Assembly: GCF_014204945.1 (NCBI RefSeq)
Contig: NZ_JACHMN010000002.1
Location: 248,001 to 312,000, forward strand
Direction: 5' to 3'
Source of the DNA: Allocatelliglobosispora scoriae
GTDB lineage: Bacteria > Actinomycetota > Actinomycetes > Mycobacteriales > Micromonosporaceae
DNA length: 64,000 nucleotides
Below, one piece after another: positions 7,745-15,920 of this stretch (position 1 is the first letter of the stretch; every line of letters begins with the position of its first letter). The notes beneath the pieces are model-generated. The model was not told the origin of the DNA and made no database searches. It worked only from the letters and a program-made list of their open reading frames with translations. A program made the position numbers and the translations under genes.

Positions 7745-8686
7745 ATGTTCATCGGGTTCCTGCTCGCCGCCGCCGGCCTGGTCGTGCTGACCTTCGCCGC
7801 CGACCACCTCGTCATCGGATCGTCCAGACTGGCCACCCGGATGCGCGTCAACCCCGTCGTCGTCGGGGTGATCGTCATCGGCCTCGGCACCAGCGCACCG
7901 GAGTTCCTCGTGTCGGGCGTCGCCGCCGCCCGCGGCGACACCGGCATCGCGATCGGCAACCTCATCGGCTCCAACATCCTCAACCTCACCCTGATCCTGG
8001 GCATCGCCGCGCTCATCGCGCCCATCGCGGTCGCCTCCTCCGTCGTGCGCCGAGAGGTCCCCCTCGCCGTCGGCGCCGTCGCGGTTCTCGGCGTACTGGC
8101 CTGGTGGGGCCTGAACCCGCTGACTGCGGCGGTCCTCACCGTCTGCCTCGCCGGCGCCCTGTATCTGCTGGTGCGGTGGGCGAACAACGGCCGCAACGCC
8201 GAGCTCGAAACCGAGGTCGCCGACGTCGTCGAGGCCGGCCACCGCACGCCTGTGGAGGTCCTCCGTGCAGTTGCCGGACTGGCCGGGGTCCTCGTCGGCG
8301 CGCAACTGCTGGTGACCAACGCGTCGAGCATCGCCGAGCACTACGGGGTGCCGCAGGTCGTCGTCGGGTTCACCGTCGTCGCCCTCGGCACGTCCCTGCC
8401 GGAACTCGTCACCACCATCCAGGCCCAGCGCCGCGGCGAGACCGACCTCGTCGTCGGGAACCTGTTCGGCAGCAACCTCTTCAACAGCCTCGCCGGCGGC
8501 GCCGTCGTCGGCTTCGCCGCCGGCCCGCACGCCACCGCCCGCGCGTCGGTCGCACTCGTCTCGGCGATGATCTTCACCGGGATGCTCGGGTGGGCGCTGC
8601 TTCGACGCGGCCTGCGCCTGACCAGAGTGGAAGGTCTGGTCCTGCTCGTAGCTTATGCGGCCACGCTTCCGCTGCTGTTGTCCTGA
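7745..8686 (+). CDS. Sodium/calcium exchanger family protein (CaCA, YrbG-like)
   Basis: 313 residues with about ten helices in two inverted halves. Each half carries the alpha-repeat signature: GLGTSAPEF with GNLIGSNILNL in the first, and ALGTSLPEL with GNLFGSNLFN in the second. The acidic residues in these repeats bind the transported cation. The family exchanges Ca2+ against Na+ or H+ across the cytoplasmic membrane. Start ATG 7745 follows AGGGAG at 7732-7737; the upstream in-frame codons are leader. It is monocistronic and preceded by the conserved leader motif shared with the CBS/ArsB-like operon. Confidence 0.92.
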   Translation: MFIGFLLAAAGLVVLTFAADHLVIGSSRLATRMRVNPVVVGVIVIGLGTSAPEFLVSGVAAARGDTGIAIGNLIGSNILNLTLILGIAALIAPIAVASSVVRREVPLAVGAVAVLGVLAWWGLNPLTAAVLTVCLAGALYLLVRWANNGRNAELETEVADVVEAGHRTPVEVLRAVAGLAGVLVGAQLLVTNASSIAEHYGVPQVVVGFTVVALGTSLPELVTTIQAQRRGETDLVVGNLFGSNLFNSLAGGAVVGFAAGPHATARASVALVSAMIFTGMLGWALLRRGLRLTRVEGLVLLVAYAATLPLLLS

Positions 8687-8728
8687 CCCACTGATTTCGA
8701 CCGGCACAGCGACGCCGTCACCGTCCGG

Positions 8729-9958
8729 TCATCGGCCGCGTACGAGCTGCCGCAGCGATACCGCCGGGTCGGTGAGCTGGTCGGCGGTGACAGGGATGTG
8801 CTGGTCGATGAGACGTTGGGCGGCCCGGGCGTCGAGTGGCTGGTTGACGGTCACCGCGCCGATGCATCGGCCGTCCCGGAGGTAGAAGATGCTGAGTTCG
8901 TCATCGGTGTGCAGGCGGATCGCCGACTGGGCCCGGGGGTCGAGGTGGCCGACCATCTCCAGGTGGATGTCGTACCGGTCGGACCAGAACCACGGTGCCC
9001 GCGGTGGCTGTTCGGGCGTGTCGAGGATGGTCGCGGCGGCGGTCTGGCCGCTGCGCAGGGCGTGGTCCCAGTGCTCGACCCGTGGTAGCGGGCCGTCGGG
9101 TCCGTGCCTACGGGAGGCGTCGCCGACGGCCATGACCCGCGGGTGGCTGGTGCGCTGGCGGGAGTCGACCAGGATCCCGTTGTCGACGGCCAGGCCGGCG
9201 GCCTCGGCCAGGGCGGTGTCGGCGGTAATACCGATGCCAACGAGCAGCGCGTCGGCGGCGATCGTGTCGCCGGTGGACAGGACGATCCGGACGGTGTCGT
9301 TGTCGGCGGCGTGGATGTGCTCTACGCCGGCCTGGTGGGTGGTGACGCCGTGGGCGGCGTGCCGGCGGTGCAGCAGGGTCGCGGCTTCGGGGCCGATGGC
9401 GGCTGCCAGCGGCAGCTCGTTGGGGTCGATCAGATCGACGTGGCAGCCGCGGGCGACGGCGCTCGCCGCTGCTTCGGCGCCGATCAGCCCGGCGCCGATG
9501 ACAGCCAGTTTCGTACCTGGTCGCAGTGCATCGGTCAGCCGCCGGCAGTCGGCGACGGTACGCAGTTCGTGCAGCGCCGGGTGACCTGTCGGCAGAGTGT
9601 TGACGCCGCCGGGCAGGCGTCGCGGGGTGCCGCCGGTCGCCAGGACGATCATGTCGGCGGTCAACCGCCGACCGGGCAGGTCGACCGTGCCGCTGTCGGG
9701 GTCGATACCGGCGACGGTGGTGCCGGTGAGCAGTGTGATGCCCTGCTCCGCGAACCAGTCCGCCATCCGCAACGCCGTGGACTGACGCTCCCCGCGCAGG
9801 ACCTCCTTGCTCAGCGGCGGCCGGTCGTAGGGCAGGTCGGCTTCGCCTCCGATCAGCGTGATCGGGCCGGGATGGGCCCCGGCGCGCAGGGCCTCGGCGG
9901 TACTCAGCCCGGACAGGCCGGCACCGACGATGACGACGTGCCCGGTGGTCGCGGTCAC
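8729..9958 (-). CDS. Ferredoxin reductase, FAD/NAD(P)H-dependent
   Basis: 409 residues. Two Rossmann folds: FAD-binding GAGLSG at 12-17 and NAD(P)H-binding GAGLIG at 155-160, with ATGG at 107-110 and the second FAD motif VMAVGD near residue 280. This is the ring-hydroxylase/rubredoxin-type ferredoxin reductase family (BphA4, CamA). It passes electrons from NAD(P)H to a small ferredoxin. The GTG start at 9958 overlaps the TGA of the Rieske gene (GTGA), so reductase and ferredoxin are co-produced. No oxygenase subunits lie within the window, so the terminal partner is unknown. Confidence 0.92.
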   Translation of the reverse strand: MTATTGHVVIVGAGLSGLSTAEALRAGAHPGPITLIGGEADLPYDRPPLSKEVLRGERQSTALRMADWFAEQGITLLTGTTVAGIDPDSGTVDLPGRRLTADMIVLATGGTPRRLPGGVNTLPTGHPALHELRTVADCRRLTDALRPGTKLAVIGAGLIGAEAAASAVARGCHVDLIDPNELPLAAAIGPEAATLLHRRHAAHGVTTHQAGVEHIHAADNDTVRIVLSTGDTIAADALLVGIGITADTALAEAAGLAVDNGILVDSRQRTSHPRVMAVGDASRRHGPDGPLPRVEHWDHALRSGQTAAATILDTPEQPPRAPWFWSDRYDIHLEMVGHLDPRAQSAIRLHTDDELSIFYLRDGRCIGAVTVNQPLDARAAQRLIDQHIPVTADQLTDPAVSLRQLVRGR

Positions 9959-10311
9959 GGTGCGACCGGCGGCTGGCCGGGTCGCAGCCACAGGTCCCCG
10001 TCGCGCACGTCGACCCGGTGGGGGCAGGCGTCGCGGGTCGCGGGCAGGCAGGTGACCTTGCCGGTACGCAGTGCGAAACGGCTCTGGTGGGACGGGCACT
10101 CGATCTCGCCGTTCTCGAGCCAGCCCTCGGCGAGCGACGCCTGCTCGTGCGTGCAGGTGTCGTCGAGGGCGAAGAACTCACCGCCGTCGTTGAACAGGGC
10201 GATGTCGTCGCGCCAGCCAGTGACCTTCGCCGGGACGAGGCGGATCTCCCCGTCGGGCAGTTCGCTGGTCGCGCAGACCCGGACGCCGTCTGCTGATGCG
10301 CTGTCGGTCAT
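9955..10311 (-). CDS. Rieske [2Fe-2S] ferredoxin
   Basis: 118-residue soluble electron carrier. The cluster ligands are plain: Cys53-Thr-His55 and Cys72-Pro-Ser-His75, spaced as in BphF/NdoA-type Rieske ferredoxins. FFALDDTCTHEQASL and IECPSHQSRFALRTG are near-consensus. It would carry single electrons from the reductase encoded just downstream to a dioxygenase or other acceptor not found here. It is transcribed toward the left from the AT-rich region at 10312-10360. Confidence 0.93.
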   Translation of the reverse strand: MTDSASADGVRVCATSELPDGEIRLVPAKVTGWRDDIALFNDGGEFFALDDTCTHEQASLAEGWLENGEIECPSHQSRFALRTGKVTCLPATRDACPHRVDVRDGDLWLRPGQPPVAP

Positions 10312-10549
10312 ACAACCACGCTAGTACTCAGAATTGCGCAAAGTATTACTAATTGTATGCACAGTCCTTACGGACTGCGGCGGCACGCGCGGCGGCCGCC
10401 ATATGGTCAACCGCCGGTGTCGACCAGCGCACAAAACGCTCACTGCGACCCACGCCCTGGTGGAGCCGTGCTATAGCCATCAGCGAAACGCAAAGGCAAT
10501 CCTGCGTTTGTAAGATCAACCTGTCCGTCCTGCCGCTACGGTCAGTGAC
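10312..10549. other. Intergenic region between divergent Rieske and methyltransferase operons
   Basis: About 240 nt. The first 45 nt are AT-rich and probably contain the Rieske promoter. A perfect small hairpin, CAGTCC-TTAC-GGACTG, occupies 10362-10377, and AAACGCA (10486-10492) pairs with TGCGTTT (10504-10510). No protein-coding signal is convincing. Confidence 0.4.
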
Positions 10550-10642
10550 ATGACCAATGCGGTTCTGGACGGACTCCGTTCGCAGATGCCCGACGGCTGG
10601 CCGTCCATGGACGAACGACACCAGGTCGGCGAGGCGACGTGA
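10550..10642 (+). CDS. Possible 30-residue leader ORF before the methyltransferase
   Basis: ATG at 10550 opens a frame of 30 codons (begins MTNAVLDGLRSQ, ends HQVGEAT) whose TGA overlaps the methyltransferase GTG (GTGA), the same coupling used at the other joints of this operon. There is no recognisable domain. It could be a real small protein, a translational coupler, or the remnant of a longer upstream gene. The overlap is the only argument. Confidence 0.35.
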   Translation: MTNAVLDGLRSQMPDGWPSMDERHQVGEAT

Positions 10643-11283
10643 GCAGCGCCATGGTCGTCTACGCCGCTGCGCTGCGGCGGGCATCACGCGGTCGCAGCGC
10701 ACCGCTGCGGCTGGCGACCGTGGACGGCTGCTACACCCATACCGTCGATGCCCGGCCGTGGTGCGCCGACGTCGACACCGCAGACATCACCGTCCTGCGC
10801 CGATGCACCGGCCCCACCCTCGACATCGGGTGCGGCCCGGGCCGGCTCGCTGCGGCGCTCGCTCAGCGTGGCGTACCCACCCTCGGCGTCGACGTCAACC
10901 AGACGGCGGTCCGGCTCGCCCGCCGACGCGGCGTCACGACCGTGACCGGCAGCGTCTTCGACCTCCTGCCAGACGAGGGCCGCTGGCAGCACCTGCTGCT
11001 GATCGACGGCAACCTCGGCATCGGCGGCGACCCCGTCGCCCTGCTACGGCGCTGCGCCGAACTCATCACCCCGAACGGGCAGATCATGGTCGAAGTCGAA
11101 CCTCCGGGCACCCCGACCTGGGACGGGCCGGTGACCATCACCGGAGGCCGGCATACCAGCGACGTCTTCGACTGGTCGGTCGTCGCCGCCGACCGCCTCC
11201 CCGAGCAAGCCGCCGCCGCCGGGCTGCGCCTGGCCGATCAATGGACCGAGAGGCGTCGATGGTTCGCCTGCCTGACCACCTGA
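10639..11283 (+). CDS. Class I SAM-dependent methyltransferase
   Basis: 214 residues. Motif I is DIGCGPGR at 62-69 with the acidic motif-II end LGVDVN about 20 residues later, which together bind S-adenosylmethionine. The rest (LLIDGNLGIGGDPVALLRR, then LITPNGQIMVEVEPPG) matches the class I fold. The acceptor is unknown. The GTG start overlaps the previous TGA, and its 3' end overlaps the oxidoreductase start by about 25 nt, so it is part of a tightly coupled operon with a membrane molybdoenzyme. The link between methylation and that enzyme is not obvious. Confidence 0.85.
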   Translation: MSSAMVVYAAALRRASRGRSAPLRLATVDGCYTHTVDARPWCADVDTADITVLRRCTGPTLDIGCGPGRLAAALAQRGVPTLGVDVNQTAVRLARRRGVTTVTGSVFDLLPDEGRWQHLLLIDGNLGIGGDPVALLRRCAELITPNGQIMVEVEPPGTPTWDGPVTITGGRHTSDVFDWSVVAADRLPEQAAAAGLRLADQWTERRRWFACLTT

Positions 11284-12434
11284 ACCCCGCCGTCCAAGCG
11301 CCGAAGCTGTCGAAACGGTTCACCTCGAAACTGCGCTCAGCGCGCCTGACCAGCCAGCTGGGCATCGCGACCGGGGTGGCGTTCGGGATCTGCCTGCTCA
11401 CCGGGTATATCAGCCACGCCATCCAACATCCTCCATGGTGGTTCGCCTGGCCGTCACGGCCCATCAGCCTCTACCGGGTCACCCAGGGACTACACGTCGC
11501 GACCGGACTGATCGCCGTGCCGTTGCTCGCCGCCAAACTCTGGTCGGTCTACCCGAAGCTGTTTCGCTGGCCGCCCCTGCAGAACTTCAAGCAGAACCCG
11601 CTGAACGCCCTCGAACGAGGAAGCCTGATCCTGCTCGTCGCCGGTGCGATCTTCCAGCTCACCACCGGCATCCTCAACATCGCCCGCTGGTACGCGCCGA
11701 TGGGCTTCTTCTTCACCACCGTGCACTTCTGGACCGCCTGGATCACCATCGGCGCGCTGCTGATCCACATCGCCACCAAACTGCCGATCGTGCGCCGCGC
11801 GCTGACCGCCCCGATCCGCCCGGTCAAGACCACCGGCCTGACCCGCCGCGGCCTGCTCACCGGCGTTGGAGCCGCAGCCGGTGCCGTCACCGTCGCCACG
11901 ATCGGACAGACCGTCCGCCCGCTCGCCGCCATCTCGGTGCTCGCCCCCCGCGACCCTCGGATCGGACCGCAGGGCTTCCCCGTCAACACCCCGGCGACCA
12001 GCGCCGGAGTGACCGAGTCGGCCACCTCTGCCGACTACCGGCTCACCCTCACCGGCCCCGCCGGCAGCCACACCTACACTGTCGACCAGCTGCGCGCCAT
12101 GCCCCAGCACGAATCCGAACTGCCGATCACCTGCGTCGAAGGGTGGAGCGCCACCGCGCACTGGACCGGCGTACGCCTCCGCGACCTGGTGGCGATCGTC
12201 GGCGGCGACGACGACTCACAGGTCACCGTGACCTCGCTGCAGCTGGGCAGCCTGTACTCGACCTCGACCGTCGCGCCGCCACACGCGAGCAACCCGCTGA
12301 CGCTGCTCGCCCTCGGCGTCAACGGCGAACAGCTCGCCCTGGACCACGGCTTCCCCTGCCGGCTGATCGCCCCGAACCGGCCCGGCGTCATGCAGACCAA
12401 ATGGGTTACGAAGGTGGAGGTGAGCCGCCCGTGA
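11259..12434 (+). CDS. Membrane molybdopterin-dependent oxidoreductase (sulfite-oxidase fold) fused to a b-type cytochrome-like region
   Basis: 391 residues from ATG 11259 (GAGAGG 6 nt upstream; ATG 11241 is an alternative). Residues 35-175 form four helices with paired histidines (HVATG, HFWTAW, HIATK), like a cytochrome b561-type haem domain. After TRRGLLTGVGAAAGAV (195-210, a twin-arginine-like stretch before a fifth helix) comes a compact molybdopterin domain, with the likely Mo-ligand Cys292 in CVEGW and GFPCRLIAP near the C-terminus. It resembles actinobacterial YedY-like proteins in which the haem anchor and catalytic domain are one chain. It probably works outside the membrane with quinone-linked electrons; the substrate is unknown. 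Confidence 0.82.
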   Translation: MVRLPDHLNPAVQAPKLSKRFTSKLRSARLTSQLGIATGVAFGICLLTGYISHAIQHPPWWFAWPSRPISLYRVTQGLHVATGLIAVPLLAAKLWSVYPKLFRWPPLQNFKQNPLNALERGSLILLVAGAIFQLTTGILNIARWYAPMGFFFTTVHFWTAWITIGALLIHIATKLPIVRRALTAPIRPVKTTGLTRRGLLTGVGAAAGAVTVATIGQTVRPLAAISVLAPRDPRIGPQGFPVNTPATSAGVTESATSADYRLTLTGPAGSHTYTVDQLRAMPQHESELPITCVEGWSATAHWTGVRLRDLVAIVGGDDDSQVTVTSLQLGSLYSTSTVAPPHASNPLTLLALGVNGEQLALDHGFPCRLIAPNRPGVMQTKWVTKVEVSRP

Positions 12435-12877
12435 AGTGGCTGCGCGGCGCGCTGGCGGCGGCCGGCGGCGTTATTGTCGTGATCGGATTCCGCGGCGTCT
12501 GGGACGTGATCAACGGACCCGAAGTCTGGCACTACTTCCGGCTGCTGCTCGCCGTCTGGCTCGTCAACGACCTGCTCGCACTGCCGCTGGCCATCAGCGT
12601 CGGCTGGCTGGTCGGTCGACGATTGCCGGCGTTCGCCAAGCCGGTGGTGCAGTCCGCGCTGCTGTGCAGCATCCCGATCACGCTGATCGGCTACGCGATG
12701 GCGAAGGGCAAGACGTTCAACGCCGACAGCCCGTCGGTACTGCCCCGCAACTACGGCGTCGGGTTGGCCATCTCGCTCGGGCTCGTCTGGCTGGCCGCCG
12801 CGCTGCTCATGGCCGTTCGCTACCGGCGGCATCACCAGACCGCCGATGCTGTGCCGTCGACGCCCGTACCGGAATAG
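12431..12877 (+). CDS. Small four-helix membrane protein of the molybdoenzyme operon
   Basis: 148 residues starting at a GTG that overlaps the TGA of the oxidoreductase (GTGA). Four hydrophobic segments at about 8-26, 38-60, 70-92 and 105-128, then a basic tail RYRRHHQ. I recognise no named family. Coupling suggests it is an accessory or assembly subunit for the molybdoenzyme. Confidence 0.7.
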   Translation: MKWLRGALAAAGGVIVVIGFRGVWDVINGPEVWHYFRLLLAVWLVNDLLALPLAISVGWLVGRRLPAFAKPVVQSALLCSIPITLIGYAMAKGKTFNADSPSVLPRNYGVGLAISLGLVWLAAALLMAVRYRRHHQTADAVPSTPVPE

Positions 12878-12889
12878 AGATCCACCAAC

Positions 12890-13060
12890 GGAGCGCGTGC
12901 CACCGCGACCGCGGACGACCTGCGGACCATGGTCCTGACCGGCCGCGGCGCCCTATACACCCCCGACCACATCGGGTTCACCGACGCCCTGCCCCTCACC
13001 GACGTCGGAAAACCTGACAGGAAGGAACTCCGCCGCAGAGCCGGCTCACACACCCCATGA
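12890..13060 (+). pseudogene. Relic: C-terminus of an AMP-dependent acyl-CoA synthetase/ligase
   Basis: A 57-codon open stretch begins ATATADDLRTMV and includes FTDALPLTDVGKPDRKEL, the A10 box of AMP-dependent ligases that holds the catalytic lysine region, and ends naturally with TGA at 13060. The other ~450 residues of such an enzyme are absent; upstream sequence is the end of the intact membrane-protein gene. It is therefore a deletion remnant, not a functional gene. Confidence 0.75.
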
Positions 13061-13230
13061 CCTGTGCGACGGCCTCCACCCCACGACCGATCAGCGCGGG
13101 GCACGCAGCTCCGGCAGCTCATACAACCTGGCCAGGAACATCCCGATCTCGATGGTGAGAGGCACGCGATACCGCAGGAGGCGACGCCTGCGATTCTGCG
13201 TCGGTGGATGGGGCGGGTCGCTGCGGCGCG
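13061..13230. other. Non-coding gap between two gene relics
   Basis: 170 nt between the ligase tail and the broken DUF389 gene. On the minus strand a short open stretch ending ELPELRAPR could be the last codons of another lost gene, but I cannot identify it. Confidence 0.3.
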
Positions 13231-13800
13231 CTAGCCGGTCACGGTCATGCAGTCCGTGGCCGCGGCCGCGCACAGTCGGGTGTTGCCGCCGACGAGCTGC
13301 ACCCGTAGGTCGTGCGGGGCGAGTCCGCCGTCGTTGAGCGCGCGGCGTAGCGCCGGGAGGTCGAGGTCGGGAGGCAGGCCGACGGCGGTGACGGTGATGG
13401 TCCCGTTCTTGGCGACGACGTCGGCGATCTGCCAGTGGGCGTTGTCGGCCCACTGGAGGGCCAGCGGCCGGGCGGTGGCGGCGAGTTGCTGGTCTCGGGC
13501 GATGGTGACAGTGCCGATGGTGAGCGGGACGGCGACCAGGATCACGAGACAGCTGACGGCTACGAGGGTGGTTCCGCGTAGGCGACTGACAGCGTGCCCG
13601 GCGGTCTGGGCGGCGGCCCGGACGCGGTAGAGGAGGAAGACGAGCGTGCCGGTCGCGACGATAGCGGCCACGTTGGTGGCGAACAGCAGGGCGGACTGCC
13701 CTGCGTCGTGATAGCGGCCGACCTCGAGGAGCAGGCCGGTGACGGCGAGTGGTGGGACGAGGGAGATCGCGATCGCGACTCCGGGCAGTATCGAAGTACC
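13231..13800 (-). pseudogene. Relic: C-terminal part of a DUF389 membrane protein
   Basis: About 190 codons are preserved, starting at ILPGVAIAISLVPPLAVTGLL, the DUF389 hallmark, and running through further helices to a soluble tail of ~110 residues that ends at the stop at 13231. The N-terminal two thirds of the family (compare the intact gene at 3451) are missing. In-frame ATG 13836 adds only 12 unrelated residues. The break at ~13795 coincides with the start of the leader of the next gene, so recombination or deletion removed the 5' part. A truncated protein could still be made, but function is doubtful. Confidence 0.7.
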
Positions 13801-13808
13801 TGTCGCGT

Positions 13809-13880
13809 ATTCACGTATGGGTAGCTGTCTTGTCACTTTCAGTCATGCATTACTGATTGTGATCGAGGATTCACGTACGG
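13809..13880. repeat. 12-bp direct repeat near the DUF389 break
   Basis: ATTCACGTATGG at 13809-13820 recurs as ATTCACGTACGG at 13869-13880, exactly 60 bp apart with one mismatch. It brackets the region where the broken DUF389 frame meets the leader of the secreted protein gene. It may be a regulator site or a recombination scar. Confidence 0.35.
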
Positions 13881-13928
13881 TCTACTTCGGTGATTGCACG
13901 CCAGCCCCTACCCTGAGGTGGATCCAGC

Positions 13929-15131
13929 ATGCGCGTCAGAACACTCGCCGCATCGGTCGCGCTCGCGATCGGCGCCGTCCTCGCCATCGCCGCACCAGCG
14001 TCGGCCCACCCCACCCTCACCGTCACCGCAAGCCCCACCGCCGTGGTCTCCGGTACGGACACCACGGTCACGATCTCCGGAACCTCGAACGGCAACTACA
14101 CCGGCGCCCGCATCGACCTGTTCTCCACCGGCGGCCCCGGCACCCTCACGTCGTTCACGACGTTCGTCTCCTGCGGCGGCGGCCCCACCTGTACCGAGGT
14201 CGGCGCGCTGTACCGGCTGGCGCTGCCCAGCCTCACCAACGGGCAGGCCTTCTCCTACACCGTCACCCTGACCGTCGACGCCGCCACCGCATCCACGACG
14301 TTCACCCCCAAGGCCCAGTTCTACACATCCGGCGGCAGCACCACCGGCGCGGTCACCGGCCCGGTCATCACTGTCACCTCCCCGACCACGCTCACCGCGG
14401 CGCCGGCGACCACCAGCGTGCAGCTGGGCAGCGCGCTCACGGTCACCCTGACGGCGACCAACGTCGACAACGCCGCCCGCACCTACCGGATCACCTCGGC
14501 CGACCTGCCGACCTACACCACCCTTGGTACCTGCGCCGGAACGCCCGTGGCCACCAGTACCTGCACCGCCTACGGCACCACCGGATACGAGGCGGCCGTC
14601 GCGGCATCGACAGCAGGCAGCGGCCAGGACGTCGCGTTCACCCTCAACACCACCGCCGCGCACGCCTCGGACACGATCACGGCGGAGGTCCTGGTCGGCG
14701 GCGTCGTGAAGGCCACCACCACCTTCACGATCACCGTCACCAACCTCTACCCGGACGTCCGGGCGACCAAGGGCACCCCGACCTACAACGCGGTCAGCCA
14801 GCAGATCACCTTCCGCTGGAACCTGACCAACATCGGCACCGCCGCCGCCACCGGGCGTACCGTCACCAGGACCGTCACCCCCGCAGGCCTGACATCGAGC
14901 GGCCTCGGCGCGGGCTGCACCGGCAACTCCGACAACGAAACCTGCCCCGGCCCCAACCTCGCCCCCGGTGCATCGGTCAACCCCACCTACACGCGCACCG
15001 TCGCACTCCTCGCCTTGGGCACCTACACCGTCGACTTCACCTTCAACACCCCCAACGACCCCAACCCCGCCAACGACACCATCACCTTCACCTGCACCGT
15101 CCTCACCGGACTGGTCGTGAACTGCACCTGA
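13929..15131 (+). CDS. Secreted Ig-like/DUF11-type repeat protein
   Basis: 400 residues. The signal peptide (MRVRTLAASVALAIGAVLAI then APASAHP) is cleaved after residue ~30. The mature part is Thr/Ser/Ala-rich beta-sheet: about three 100-120 residue units, each opening with a TLTVTASPTAVVSG- or TLTAAPATTSVQLG-like strand. The last unit, with LTNIGTAAATGRTVTRTVTPAG and FNTPNDPNPANDT, resembles DUF11/CARDB modules of cell-surface proteins. Four cysteines sit as local pairs. There is no membrane anchor or sorting signal, so it is probably released. Start ATG 13929 follows GAGGTGG. Role unknown; likely structural or adhesive. Confidence 0.8.
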   Translation: MRVRTLAASVALAIGAVLAIAAPASAHPTLTVTASPTAVVSGTDTTVTISGTSNGNYTGARIDLFSTGGPGTLTSFTTFVSCGGGPTCTEVGALYRLALPSLTNGQAFSYTVTLTVDAATASTTFTPKAQFYTSGGSTTGAVTGPVITVTSPTTLTAAPATTSVQLGSALTVTLTATNVDNAARTYRITSADLPTYTTLGTCAGTPVATSTCTAYGTTGYEAAVAASTAGSGQDVAFTLNTTAAHASDTITAEVLVGGVVKATTTFTITVTNLYPDVRATKGTPTYNAVSQQITFRWNLTNIGTAAATGRTVTRTVTPAGLTSSGLGAGCTGNSDNETCPGPNLAPGASVNPTYTRTVALLALGTYTVDFTFNTPNDPNPANDTITFTCTVLTGLVVNCT

Positions 15132-15160
15132 CCCACCCACGGCCTGCTGCTCGACACCAG

Positions 15161-15211
15161 CGGCCAGCGCCGCCGCCCCGGACCGACAGGGGAATGCGAC
15201 GGCGCTGGCCG
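15161..15211 (+). terminator. Strong hairpin after the DUF11-type gene
   Basis: CGGCCAGCGCCG (15161-15172) pairs perfectly with CGGCGCTGGCCG (15200-15211) across a 27-nt loop. It begins 30 nt after the stop codon. No T-run follows, as is common in high-GC actinomycetes. Confidence 0.6.
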
Positions 15212-15326
15212 TGGGTGCACCGGCGAGGCCCAAGCGGGCCGGTGTAGCTCGACCCGTTGTGCGGGGTGCCGCCGCTGATGGCCGGGGCATACGTCGGTCC
15301 AACGTCCCCACGAAAGGGCACGAACC

Positions 15327-15860
15327 ATGATCCGTCTGAGCGCAGCCTTGACGACCCTCGTCCTCGCCGCCGCCGTACTCTCCCCGCCGACCTCGGCCTA
15401 CGCGGCGTCCTCCACCACCTGTACCGGCACCACCCATGTCACCTACAGCCCCGGCCTGACCCTCACCCCGCAGGACGTCACCGGCACCGAGACTGACACC
15501 ATCTCCTCCTGCACCTCCACCGACACGACCATTACCGGAATCACCACCTCGCCTACCTACTCCTTCGACGCGCCGGGCGCCTCCTGCAACGCCGTCCAGG
15601 TCAGCCCCGGCGGCGGCGGGCTCGTCATCCACTGGAACAACGGCCAGACCTCCACCCTCACCGGCCTGGTCGGCGTCCTGACCGCGACGGGCGGCATCGT
15701 GCAGAACACCGCCACCGGCACCGTCACCGCTGGCGAGTTCAACGGCGCCACCGCCGTCATCACCTGGATCTACGCCCTGGTCAACCCGCTGCAATGCCTG
15801 ATGCCCGGCGGGCTCACCACCCAAGACGGCACCATCGTCCTCCAGGTCACCGGCGCGTAG
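15327..15860 (+). CDS. Secreted protein of unknown function, paralogue of the protein at 22611
   Basis: 177 residues with signal peptide MIRLSAALTTLVLAAAVLSP and cleavage near AYA-AS. The mature domain (~150 residues) has four or five cysteines and ends in a conserved ATAVITWIYALVNPLQCLMPGG. The protein at 22611-23129 shares the layout: C-G-T....Y.PGL.L..Q at the start, SSC.S in the first third, a central WN.....T, then GATAV....L.NPL.CL..PGLT..SGT at the end. I recognise no named family. Two diverged copies in 7 kb suggest a small lineage-specific secreted family. ATG 15327 has AAAGG 10 nt upstream. Confidence 0.75.
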   Translation: MIRLSAALTTLVLAAAVLSPPTSAYAASSTTCTGTTHVTYSPGLTLTPQDVTGTETDTISSCTSTDTTITGITTSPTYSFDAPGASCNAVQVSPGGGGLVIHWNNGQTSTLTGLVGVLTATGGIVQNTATGTVTAGEFNGATAVITWIYALVNPLQCLMPGGLTTQDGTIVLQVTGA

Positions 15861-15920
15861 ACCCAGGCCAGCGCCGATGAGGGGATTCTTGGCCCAGCAG
15901 TCCCCAGAGCCCCCACTTCT

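Noticed and set aside
13908-15824. A 638-codon minus-strand frame across two secreted protein genes
   Set aside because: It spans two plus-strand genes with signal peptides and a terminator between them; composition is Gly/Asp/Val-biased.
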